From DSAR01 sp034437315 (GTDB taxonomy: Bacteria; Chloroflexota; Anaerolineae; B4-G1), in contig DAOTUC010000138.1 of assembly GCA_034437315.1 (NCBI GenBank), forward strand, positions 1-21,466: a stretch of DNA of 21,466 nt, given 5' to 3'. The notes under the pieces are model-generated. The model searched no databases. It had not been told where the DNA came from and saw nothing but the letters and a program-made list of their open reading frames with translations. Both the position numbers and the translations under genes were made by a program. This document shows positions 7,268 through 14,003 of this stretch, piece by piece. The first letter of the stretch is position 1; every line of letters starts with the position of its first letter.

Positions 7268-9328
7268 ATGAAGCGCTATTTGAAGAGCCTGACGCCGCGC
7301 CTGCAGACCTGCGCGCTTTGTTGCGCGCTTTGCTGCGCGCTCTGCTGCGCGCTGGCGGGAACCCTTTGGGTCGCCCGGCGGCGGGCGCTGAACGGGGCGG
7401 AGGTCGCGATCTACACCCCGCTCACCGGCGAGGCCGAGTGGGAGGGGAATTGGCGTTTTTCGGAACGGGGAGCCGACCCGAGCGAAACCGGCAGCCAACA
7501 GGGGACGGACCGGGTGACGATTCCCTTCACCGGTCCCGATTTCGCGCTGCTGGCGCGGCGGGGCGATTACCGGGGCTACCTCTTCGTCAGCATCGACGGC
7601 GCGCAGGCCCCGTTGCTGCCCCAGAACGAGCGGGGCGCATACCTGGTGTTGACCGCGCCCGACTACACGTCCCAGGTCGTCGCCATCCCGGTCGCCAGGG
7701 GTTTAGCGGACGGGCCGCACGAGGCGCTCGTCGTCGCCGAGCGGGGATGGACGCAATGGCCCCTGGTCGGGTGGCGCATCAGCCGCCCGCCGGACACGCG
7801 GGTCTACGATTGGGGCATGCCGGTCACGGCGGCGCTGGGGGGGGCGTTCCTCATCGGCGCGCTTTATCTCGCCGGCGTGGGCAAGGGTGGGTCGCCAGAC
7901 GTTCGCCCGTCCCGCCCCACCCTTGCCCACGCCGCCGCGGATGGGGATAAAGTCGCCGCGCCAGAAGCCGCCGGGTGGGCGACGTGGAGCGCGGCCCTGC
8001 TCGCAACCGGGGTATTCTACTTCTCCCCCTGGCTGCCGCTCACGCTGTTGGCATGGCTGGCCCTGGCGGCGCTCATATGGCGAAGGCCCGGCGTAGGACT
8101 GGCGCTGGTCACGCTGACTGCGCCGTTTTACATGCACCCGCGCCCACTGTTGGGCAAATCCTTCGCCATGGCGGAGATCGTGCTGCTGACCAGTTTTGGG
8201 ACGTGGATCATCCGCCGGCTCCCCTCTCTTTTCTCATCTCTCACCGCTCCCCTCTCATCGCTTCCCATACGCTTCTCCCACCTCGACGGCGGCGTCCTGG
8301 GCTTCCTCCTGGTCGCGTTCGTCTCGACCCTGGCGGCTGATTATCGTCACGTCGCGCTACGGGAATTGCGCGTCGTCGTGATCGAACCGGCGCTTTTCTA
8401 CTTACTGTTGCGCGCCATTCCTCTGAACCGTCGGCAAGTGTGGCGGGTGATCGACGGTTTCGTCCTGGGCGCCGTGATCGTGGCGCTGGTGGGGCTGGCG
8501 CAATACGCGCTGGGAGTCAACCTCATCACCGCCGAGCAGGGATTCCGCCGGTTGCGCGCCGTCTACGGATCGCCGAACAACGCCGGTCTCTACCTGGGGC
8601 GGGCGTTACCGGTGCTGGTCGCGCTGGCGGCGCTCGGCGCGACGCGCTGGCGGCGCATCGTCTACTGGGTCGCTGTATTGCCCGTGGGGATCGCGCTCCT
8701 GTTGAGTTTCTCCAAGGGGGCCATCCTCTTGGGCGCGCCGCTTTCCCTGCTCGCGCTGGGCGTACTCGCCGGGGGGCGATGGTTGCGGGCGGCGGTGGGA
8801 GCGGCGCTCGCGGCGGCGCTCGCCTCGATCCCTTTGTTTCGCACACCTCGCTTTGCCGCCTTGCTCGACACCCACAGCGGCACGACCTTTTTCCGGCTTC
8901 AACTCTGGCGGGCCTCCTGGCAGATGTTCCTTGATCACGTCGCGACCGGCGTTGGACCGGATAATTTCCTTTACCAGTACCGGGGGCGCTACATCCTGCC
9001 CGGCGCGTGGCAGGAGCCGGATCTCTCCCACCCGCACAACATTTTCCTCGACTACGGATGCCGGTTGGGCGCGCCGGGGTTGATCGTCGGGGCGTGCTTG
9101 CAGATCGCTTTCTGGCGACTGGCGCTGCCCCTGCGACGCTTGAACGGGCCTAATGACCGGGCCATGGCCCTGGGCTTGATGGCCTCAATGGTGGGATTCC
9201 TGGCCCACGGATTGGTCGACGCCTCTTATTTCGTCGTCGATTTGGCTTTTGTATTCTTTATGACGTTGGGGGTCGTGCACTGGCTGGCGGCCCAGAACAA
9301 GGGGGAGCGATATGGAATCAAAATTTAA
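7268..9328 (+). CDS. O-antigen ligase/polymerase-family polytopic membrane protein with N-terminal extracytoplasmic domain
   Basis: 686 aa from ATG 7268; an ATG at 7253 and a TTG at 7247 in the same frame are alternatives. An N-terminal hydrophobic helix is built of CALC repeats, followed by an approximately 150-residue soluble, probably outside, domain (about 40-190), then many transmembrane helices. The C-terminal half has Wzy_C/O-antigen ligase features: YGSPNNAGLYLGRALPVLVA, LLLSFSKGAILLG, then LWRASWQMFLDHVATGVGPDN and the LSHPHNIFLDYGCRLGAPG segment, where such proteins keep a His-rich loop. Members join or polymerise glycans on lipid carriers at the outer face of the cytoplasmic membrane. 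The actual acceptor is unknown, and polymerase versus ligase cannot be told apart from sequence. It carries three separate intragenic repeats (7310-7357, 7877-7930, 8218-8256). It is translationally coupled: 9 bases after the upstream stop, and its own 3' end overlaps the next gene by 17 bases. Confidence 0.85.
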   Translation: MKRYLKSLTPRLQTCALCCALCCALCCALAGTLWVARRRALNGAEVAIYTPLTGEAEWEGNWRFSERGADPSETGSQQGTDRVTIPFTGPDFALLARRGDYRGYLFVSIDGAQAPLLPQNERGAYLVLTAPDYTSQVVAIPVARGLADGPHEALVVAERGWTQWPLVGWRISRPPDTRVYDWGMPVTAALGGAFLIGALYLAGVGKGGSPDVRPSRPTLAHAAADGDKVAAPEAAGWATWSAALLATGVFYFSPWLPLTLLAWLALAALIWRRPGVGLALVTLTAPFYMHPRPLLGKSFAMAEIVLLTSFGTWIIRRLPSLFSSLTAPLSSLPIRFSHLDGGVLGFLLVAFVSTLAADYRHVALRELRVVVIEPALFYLLLRAIPLNRRQVWRVIDGFVLGAVIVALVGLAQYALGVNLITAEQGFRRLRAVYGSPNNAGLYLGRALPVLVALAALGATRWRRIVYWVAVLPVGIALLLSFSKGAILLGAPLSLLALGVLAGGRWLRAAVGAALAAALASIPLFRTPRFAALLDTHSGTTFFRLQLWRASWQMFLDHVATGVGPDNFLYQYRGRYILPGAWQEPDLSHPHNIFLDYGCRLGAPGLIVGACLQIAFWRLALPLRRLNGPNDRAMALGLMASMVGFLAHGLVDASYFVVDLAFVFFMTLGVVHWLAAQNKGERYGIKI
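7310..7357 (+). repeat. 12-bp tandem repeat encoding CALC units
   Basis: Four adjacent units beginning TGCGCGCT: TGCGCGCTTTGT, TGCGCGCTTTGC, TGCGCGCTCTGC and TGCGCGCTGGCG. In frame they encode CALC-CALC-CALC-CALA, residues 15-30, which forms most of the first hydrophobic helix and brings seven cysteines. Confidence 0.85.
7877..7930. repeat. Perfect 15-bp inverted repeat inside the ligase gene
   Basis: GTGGGCAAGGGTGGG (7877-7891) and CCCACCCTTGCCCAC (7916-7930) are exact reverse complements with a 24-base loop. In frame it encodes residues about 204-221 (VGKGGSPDVRPSRPTLAH), a low-complexity stretch directly after a membrane helix, where the family has a short loop. Confidence 0.85.
8218..8256 (+). 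repeat. Pyrimidine-rich in-frame insert with 11-bp direct repeat
   Basis: GCTCCCCTCTC occurs at 8218-8228 and 8246-8256 within an almost pure C/T stretch (about 8218-8280). It encodes LPSLFSSLTAPLSSLPIRFS, unlike the flanking codon use, between two membrane helices. Confidence 0.6.
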
Positions 9329-10016
9329 CTTGAACACCCTGATCCTGTTGTTGGTGCTGGCGGCGCTGCTCGTCGTCATCGTGGGCGGGTGGATGATTTT
9401 CGGCGCGATTCGGCAGGCGCTGGAACCGCTGGAGAAGGCGGAACGGGCGTTGAAGGAACAGGTGGAGGAAGTCCTCAACCCCACGCCGACCATCATCGTG
9501 GACCCGATGACCATCGTCCGCCAGGTGCGCAGCTTGAGCCGCCTGGAGACGGCGTCCTACACCATTGAGAAGGTCATCATCGCCGAATCGGGGCAGGGGG
9601 CGTTCGGTTTTCTCTTCGGCGATCGGTTGATCCTGGTGGCTCACGGTCAGGTCATCGCGGGCGTGGATCTGGGGAAGATGGTGGACGGCGACGTGCGCAT
9701 CGTCGACGCGGACACGGTCGTGGTCACCATGCCGCCGGCCGAGGTGCTAGTCGCGACGCTGAACAACCAGAAGACCTACGTCTACGACCGGGATACCGGC
9801 TTCATTGGGATGAACGTGGCCCTGGAGACCGACGCCCGCCAGGCCGCCGAGGAAGAGATCCTGCAAGCGGCCCTGGAAGACGGCATTCTACAGATGGCCC
9901 AGGAAAACGCCGAGGAATACCTGCGCAACCTCATCCTATCGCTGGGGTTTCGCGAGGTTATCTTCACCCAGCCTATGACGCCGACGCCGACGCCAAAGCC
10001 GACCGAGGCGCCTTAG
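9312..10016 (+). CDS. DUF4230 domain-containing membrane-anchored protein
   Basis: 234 aa. An N-terminal transmembrane helix (about residues 9-31, LILLLVLAALLVVIVGGWMI) is followed by a short coiled-coil-like stretch (LEPLEKAERALKEQVEEVL) and a DUF4230 domain. That domain is recognised from VRQVRSLSRLETASYTIEKVI, the GQVIAGVDLGKM core, VVTMPPAEVL and the helical tail LQMAQENAEEYLRNLILSLGFREVIF. It ends in a TPTPTPKPT linker-like tail. DUF4230 has no established function; the protein probably faces outside. The ATG at 9312 lies inside the 3' end of the ligase gene (17-base overlap), with GGGGGAG (9301-9307) as ribosome binding site. It is therefore the third gene of the envelope operon and probably translationally coupled. 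Confidence 0.88.
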   Translation: MESKFNLNTLILLLVLAALLVVIVGGWMIFGAIRQALEPLEKAERALKEQVEEVLNPTPTIIVDPMTIVRQVRSLSRLETASYTIEKVIIAESGQGAFGFLFGDRLILVAHGQVIAGVDLGKMVDGDVRIVDADTVVVTMPPAEVLVATLNNQKTYVYDRDTGFIGMNVALETDARQAAEEEILQAALEDGILQMAQENAEEYLRNLILSLGFREVIFTQPMTPTPTPKPTEAP

Positions 10017-10057
10017 GGCCTAACCCATAGAGTATCCTCTCAATAAACCGAGGGCTT

Positions 10058-10077
10058 GTTCGTAGTAGGCGCTTCAG
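10058..10077 (+). repeat. First copy of a 20-bp direct repeat
   Basis: GTTCGTAGTAGGCGCTTCAG, identical to 10216-10235. The first copy is not followed by the matching right end seen at the second copy, so it may be a degraded or solo end. Confidence 0.8.
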
Positions 10078-10215
10078 TCTTATGAGCAAGCTCTGAGCCC
10101 TCGTCCCGAGGGCGGCTTGGGCCAAAAAGCGGACTTGCGTAAGGAAACACCTGCTCGCCTGGAGCGTCCCCGAGACGGGGACTTCGAGCGTTCACTCACA
10201 AGACTGAAATGTAAC

Positions 10216-10284
10216 GTTCGTAGTAGGCGCTTCAGCGCCCCTAAAAGCGCACTGAAACCGCTATCTAGCGCGCGCACTACGAAC
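10216..10284. mobile_element. 69-bp MITE-like element with terminal inverted repeats
   Basis: It starts with GTTCGTAGT (10216-10224) and ends with ACTACGAAC (10276-10284), exact reverse complements, with GC-rich GCGC-type sequence just inside both ends. It begins with the second copy of the 20-bp repeat. It encodes nothing and looks like a non-autonomous palindromic repeat. Confidence 0.55.
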
Positions 10285-10293
10285 AGATTCACC

Positions 10294-10337
10294 CCAAGTT
10301 ATTGGGAAGATACGTTTAAACTTGGCGTTTTCCAATA
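10294..10337. other. Interleaved inverted repeats with pseudoknot topology
   Basis: CCAAGTT (10294-10300) can pair with AACTTGG (10319-10325), and TATTGG (10300-10305), which lies inside that loop, can pair with CCAATA (10332-10337). It sits 21 bases past the end of the S2P gene, so on the minus strand it would be in that mRNA's 3' region. Confidence 0.4.
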
Positions 10338-10357
10338 GCGCGTCGTTAGAATGGGCG

Positions 10358-11545
10358 TTATATATTCAGATCGGATTCCAACTGGAGCCACTTGATCAGA
10401 TCCTGCCGGCGCAACACACCGACCAGGTTCGCGCCGTCCTGGAGCACGGGTAATTGACGCACGTCCCGCCGGGTCAATTTATTCATCGCTTCATCTGCAC
10501 ATTCATCGGGAGCGCTGGTGACCAGTTGATCTCGCGGCGTCATAATCTGGCGCACATTCTTCTCCCGCCAGGTTTCGCGCGGCGCGGAACGCACGTCATC
10601 CAACGTCACAATGCCGACAAATTCCCCGCCGTCCAAAACCGGGAATGATTGATCGTCGCTCTGCATGATGTGGTTGTGCACCAGATTGTCGATTGATATG
10701 TCGGCTGTCGTCGTCGGCGGTTCTTTGCGCATAATGCGCGAGACCGGCACGTCGGATAGCGCGTCGCGGATGATGAGGCGCTGATAACTTTGCGCCGAGG
10801 CGGTATTCAAGAACCACCCGATGAAGGCGAGCCATAGACCATCGACCACCCCCTGTCCAAATAGGGGAACCTCGACCCCGAAGGCCATACCGACGCCGGT
10901 GACGATCATCGCCCAGGCGATAGCCTGGCCCACCCAGGAGGCCCAGCGGGTGGCGCGGCGGAGGTCGTCGGTGATCGCCCAGAAGATGGAGCGCAGCACG
11001 CGCCCCCCATCGAGTGGAAAGCCTGGAATCAGATTGAAAAATCCAAGGATGACGTTGACGGATCCCAGCCAGGAGAGCATAATGATCCATGGGCTCATCT
11101 GTGAGAGCGCCTGTTCGACGTTCGAGATGGAAGCGGCGGATAGGCCAGCGGCGATGCCAGCGATCCATAACAAGAGGCCGCCGATGATGAGGCTGGTGAT
11201 CGGCCCCAGAATCGCCATGACGAATTCACTGCCCGGCGAGTCTGGTTCTCGCTGGATGTTGGAGACGCCGCCGAATAGGTGGAGTGTGATGCTCCGCACC
11301 GGGATATCCTGCGCCTCTGCCACCAATGAGTGAGCCACCTCGTGGGCCAGTACAGAGGCGAAAAACAGGAGCGCAGCCAGGGCGGACAGCCCCCACACCA
11401 TCAACACCCCCCATTCCGAACGGACCTGACCAAAGACCGACGCCAGGTTCCACGTGACGAGCAGGAAAATGAGCAGCCAGCTCCAGTCGATGCGAATCTC
11501 AATGCCAAAAAGCTGGCCGATACGAATGCCTTTACCCATAGTCAT
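10358..11545 (-). CDS. Site-2 protease family (M50, Rip3-like) with two C-terminal CBS domains
   Basis: 395-aa intramembrane zinc metalloprotease. The zinc motif HEVAH is at residues 68-72 in a membrane helix, and the third ligand motif NLIPGFPLDGGR at about 171-182. Further helices surround these, and a tandem CBS pair (about 260-395: VSRIMRKEPPTTTADISIDN and VRQIMTPRDQLVTSAPDECADEAM) follows. Such proteases cut membrane substrates, often anti-sigma factors, and the CBS domains may sense adenine nucleotides. AAGGAG lies four bases before ATG 11545; a second in-frame ATG (11539, MGKGIRIGQLFG) would have a ten-base spacing and is equally possible. It is the last gene of the minus-strand run, 78 bases after the radical SAM gene, with two hairpins in between. 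No substrate candidate is adjacent. Confidence 0.93.
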   Translation of the reverse strand: MTMGKGIRIGQLFGIEIRIDWSWLLIFLLVTWNLASVFGQVRSEWGVLMVWGLSALAALLFFASVLAHEVAHSLVAEAQDIPVRSITLHLFGGVSNIQREPDSPGSEFVMAILGPITSLIIGGLLLWIAGIAAGLSAASISNVEQALSQMSPWIIMLSWLGSVNVILGFFNLIPGFPLDGGRVLRSIFWAITDDLRRATRWASWVGQAIAWAMIVTGVGMAFGVEVPLFGQGVVDGLWLAFIGWFLNTASAQSYQRLIIRDALSDVPVSRIMRKEPPTTTADISIDNLVHNHIMQSDDQSFPVLDGGEFVGIVTLDDVRSAPRETWREKNVRQIMTPRDQLVTSAPDECADEAMNKLTRRDVRQLPVLQDGANLVGVLRRQDLIKWLQLESDLNI

Positions 11546-11565
11546 GCCACTCCTTTCTTAAATGC

Positions 11566-11606
11566 GGATTGCTAATCCACCAGGGGCGCGGAATATCATT
11601 CCGCGC
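11566..11606. repeat. Two adjacent perfect hairpins between the radical SAM and S2P genes
   Basis: GGATT/AATCC (11566-11578, loop GCT) and GCGCGGAAT/ATTCCGCGC (11586-11606, loop ATC). They lie upstream of the S2P ribosome binding site and downstream of the radical SAM stop. They could attenuate or process the mRNA, or simply be a dispersed intergenic repeat. Confidence 0.65.
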
Positions 11607-11623
11607 TACATCTGCTGTTCCAG

Positions 11624-12685
11624 TTATGCGCCCATATCCACGCCGGCTACCGGCGCGCCGCAATAAGCGCAATGGCCATTTTCGTCGATGTGATTCGCGA
11701 TGATATGATAGCCGGAGCGCTGGATGAGTGTACGACCGCATTGGTGACAGGGGGTGTTCGTCTCACCGGCGACGTTCCCGGCGTAGACGTAGAACAACCC
11801 GGCCTCTCGCCCAATCTCCTCCGTCTCTTGAATGACCGATAGAGGGGTGGGCGGTGTATCTTTTTTCTGATAGGTCGGGAAGAAGCGGCTGACGTGCCAG
11901 GGCGTCTCTGTCCCCAGTTCCTGGGCGATAAACTGGGCGATATCGCGCAATTCGTCGGGGTTATCGTTGACGCCGGGCACAACCAACGTTGTCACCTCCA
12001 GCCAGATTCCGATCTCTCTCATTTTACGCAGGCTCTCCAACACCGGTTGTAACCGCCCACCGATGTGCTGGCGATAAACGTCGTCCCGAAAGGATTTCAA
12101 ATCGACGTTCGCCGCATCCAGGTAAGGGCCGAACAGGTCCAACATATCGGCCGTCATATATCCGTTGGTGACGAAAATATTTTTCAATCCCTCATCCCGG
12201 GCCATCTGGGCCACGTCATATGCGTATTCGAAGAACACCGTCGGTTCGGTGTAGGTGTAGGCAATCCCTCGACAGCGCATCTGCCGGGCGGATTCGACGA
12301 TGACTTCGGGAGCGATCTCCCGTCCCATGATAACGTCTCGTTCGTGAACGTCTCGCTCGCGAACGAGACGTTCGCCGCCCATCTGAGAAATATCCGCGTT
12401 CTGGCACCACTCACAATGGAAGTTGCACCCCGGCAGGGCGATGGAATAGATGGAGGCCCCTGGCGCGAAGTGGTACAGCGGCTTTTTCTCGATGGGGTCC
12501 ACGTGGCGGGCGACGACCTTGCCATAGGCCAGCGCATAGAGAACGCCGCCCTCGTTCTTTCTCACGCCGCACAATCCCCTTTTCTGGTCGTCAATCACGC
12601 AACGATGCGCACACAGATTACAACGGACCTGGTTATCCTCCCGTTTCTCGTAGAGCATGGCTTCTTTCATCATCACCGTCATCAT
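11624..12685 (-). CDS. amrS: AmmeMemoRadiSam-system radical SAM enzyme
   Basis: 353 aa. The radical SAM CxxxCxxC cluster motif is CNFHCEWC (Cys 87, 91, 94), inside the family's typical SIALPGCNFHCEWCQNADISQ. An N-terminal Cys-rich motif (Cys 22, 25, 29, 39) and a C-terminal zinc-ribbon-like pair (CHQC 313-316, CAYC 339-342) complete the architecture. AYTYTEPTVFFEYAYD and VDLKSF are also diagnostic. The family is named for co-occurrence with AMMECR1 and Memo proteins, neither of which is in this window; its reaction is not firmly established. GAGG lies five bases before ATG 12685. Residues 105-118 (ERLVRERDVHERDV) are an extra, repetitive stretch encoded by a palindrome at 12332-12373, placed in a loop just after the cluster motif. 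The gene lies 31 bases after the baeRF7 stop, so it is probably co-transcribed. Confidence 0.92.
   Translation of the reverse strand: MMTVMMKEAMLYEKREDNQVRCNLCAHRCVIDDQKRGLCGVRKNEGGVLYALAYGKVVARHVDPIEKKPLYHFAPGASIYSIALPGCNFHCEWCQNADISQMGGERLVRERDVHERDVIMGREIAPEVIVESARQMRCRGIAYTYTEPTVFFEYAYDVAQMARDEGLKNIFVTNGYMTADMLDLFGPYLDAANVDLKSFRDDVYRQHIGGRLQPVLESLRKMREIGIWLEVTTLVVPGVNDNPDELRDIAQFIAQELGTETPWHVSRFFPTYQKKDTPPTPLSVIQETEEIGREAGLFYVYAGNVAGETNTPCHQCGRTLIQRSGYHIIANHIDENGHCAYCGAPVAGVDMGA
12332..12373. repeat. In-frame palindrome inside the radical SAM gene
   Basis: AACGTCTCGTTCG (12332-12344) and CGAACGAGACGTT (12360-12372) are exact reverse complements. In addition 12346-12373 is itself a 28-bp palindrome with one mismatched pair (arms GAACGTCTCG/CGAGACGTTC). 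The block is thus two overlapping palindromes sharing the right arm, and it reads through in frame as VRERDVHERDV. Confidence 0.85.
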
Positions 12686-12710
12686 AAGCGCCTCGCTTTC
12701 AACAACATCA

Positions 12711-12728
12711 CTTCGCTCAATAGCGAAG
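12711..12728. repeat. Hairpin spanning the baeRF7 stop codon
   Basis: CTTCGCT (12711-12717) and AGCGAAG (12722-12728) are exact reverse complements with a 4-base loop. The stop codon of the baeRF7 gene (12717-12719) falls at the loop edge, and the arm encodes its last residues. Confidence 0.5.
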
Positions 12729-13916
12729 CACAGCGGCTAAAACCCCATCTCCGGGCATATCCTCTGCCTCGACGGCATAAACGGCGCCATCGTTCAACAG
12801 AGTGTGTACAGCCGCCATGTCCAACAAATCCACATCGCCCGGTCGGGTCTGGTCGCCGGCCCCGTCGCGGACCTCGACGCTGAAGGTCTCCTCGTCGAAG
12901 GTTCCCCAGCGCTGAACGTCCACCGGGACGAACAAGGTCCTCACCCGCCCGGCGCGAGCGGCCGGCGCAACGTCGTGCAAATCGTCGGCCGCCTGTTCGT
13001 GGCCCATACCGGCCAATTCCTCGTAAGCCGCCTCCGCCTCCTGCTGTTCCTTTGAAAGAATCGGTTCCACGAGCGCCCAGGCCTGGGCGTGCAATTCCCC
13101 GGCGCTGGCCTGTTCCGGGTTTCCGACGACGCCTTTTTCGATCAGGCGCGGATAGGTGTTTGCTTCCCGGTAAATGGGATGGAGATAATCGACCGCCGCC
13201 AGAACGAGGGGGGCGTGTGTATCGTTTGTGATCTGGGTGATTCCTTTTTCGAGCTGGTGGAAATAGCGCAAGATGTAATCCTTTTCGTCGTCGGCGCTCG
13301 CCGTCCCGTGCCCGTGGAAGACGGCCGGCCGCTCCCCCTGGAGGCGGGGGCGCGCGCGCTCGCCGGCCGGCGATTGGGTCGAGGTGTGGAATTGCATCCG
13401 TTTCTCCGGATCATCCCATTGCAATATCTCCGCCAGGCTCTCCGGCGCCTCTTTCAATTCGACCGTCTGAGCGGTGTAGCGGGTGCATTGGAGCAGCTTG
13501 ACCTCGTCCTGGCTCAACGCCAGGATGTAAAAGCGCCCGTTACTGCTGATCAAGGGCAACAAGGGTTTGATATGCAGGCTATCGGCGACGACGAGCCGTT
13601 CCTCAAAGTCAAGCGGCAGGCGGTAATCATCAAATTGGTCGTTGCAAATGTAGAGGGCCAGCCCATCGCTCTGACGCTGCCAGAACATCACATCATCCAG
13701 GAGCGCGTGGGCCGGTTGCAAAAGGTCCGCTATCGCCGGCCGGCGCAATCCTCGCTCGCCCAGACGTTCCTCAGCCTTCGCCAGCATATTCTTCAAGCGG
13801 ATTCTGTTCTTCTCCACCGCTTGCCCGGCCCGTTCGGTCGGCATGTAAATGGAAACGCAGGGTTTGCCAGATGTCTCGATCAATCGCGCTAGATTAACTG
13901 TCGATATCATATTCAT
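12717..13916 (-). CDS. baeRF7-type (bacterial eRF1-like) domain protein
   Basis: 399 aa, recognised from the overall pattern KPCVSIYMPTERAGQ at the N-terminus, RIRLKNMLAKAEERL, a central FHGHG (200-204) with the following KDYILRYFHQLEKGI, then PLVLAAVDYLHPIYREAN and a C-terminal release-factor-like half (RVRTLFVPVDVQRWG). The baeRF families are bacterial relatives of archaeal/eukaryotic eRF1 and are predicted, not proven, to act on ribosomes or in translation stress. No GGQ motif is visible; the FHGHG loop is at the comparable place for this family, which is an inference. GGGAGG stands seven bases before ATG 13916. It lies 31 bases upstream of the radical SAM gene in the same transcription direction. 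An octad AAGT repeat precedes its ribosome binding site. Confidence 0.8.
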   Translation of the reverse strand: MNMISTVNLARLIETSGKPCVSIYMPTERAGQAVEKNRIRLKNMLAKAEERLGERGLRRPAIADLLQPAHALLDDVMFWQRQSDGLALYICNDQFDDYRLPLDFEERLVVADSLHIKPLLPLISSNGRFYILALSQDEVKLLQCTRYTAQTVELKEAPESLAEILQWDDPEKRMQFHTSTQSPAGERARPRLQGERPAVFHGHGTASADDEKDYILRYFHQLEKGITQITNDTHAPLVLAAVDYLHPIYREANTYPRLIEKGVVGNPEQASAGELHAQAWALVEPILSKEQQEAEAAYEELAGMGHEQAADDLHDVAPAARAGRVRTLFVPVDVQRWGTFDEETFSVEVRDGAGDQTRPGDVDLLDMAAVHTLLNDGAVYAVEAEDMPGDGVLAAVLRY

Positions 13917-13929
13917 CTATGGACCTCCC

Positions 13930-13971
13930 AAGTGATAAGTTTGCAAGTGGGTAAGTTTCAAGTTAGCAAGT
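13930..13971. repeat. Degenerate 7-8-bp AAGT tandem repeat upstream of baeRF7
   Basis: AAGT recurs at 13930, 13937, 13945, 13953, 13960 and 13968, with spacings of 7, 8, 8, 7 and 8 bases and units of the type GCAAGTnn/AGTTAGCA. It lies between the GT4 stop and the baeRF7 ribosome binding site. The phase and unit resemble the intragenic AGCGAGTC octads at 516-547. Confidence 0.55.
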
Positions 13972-14003
13972 AAAAATGCGTAAGGGGTGGCGGATAGCGC
14001 CTG

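Larger units (their letters stand above)
10017..10357. other. Repeat-filled convergent spacer (DUF4230 / S2P)
   Basis: 341 bases with no supported gene. In order: an 8-bp inverted repeat CGAGGGCT (10049-10056)/AGCCCTCG (10096-10103), whose right arm can alternatively pair with CGAGGG (10107-10112); a perfect hairpin GTCCCCG/CGGGGAC (10166-10182); two copies of a 20-bp direct repeat; an ITR-bounded element (10216-10284); and a pseudoknot-like set of arms (10294-10337). Small frames here (10080-10292 minus, 10117-10338 plus) run across the repeats and have no family resemblance. Confidence 0.7.

Noticed and set aside
10117..10338. Small plus-strand frame of 73 aa in the repeat spacer
   Set aside because: It is built across hairpins and repeats, with no ribosome binding site.
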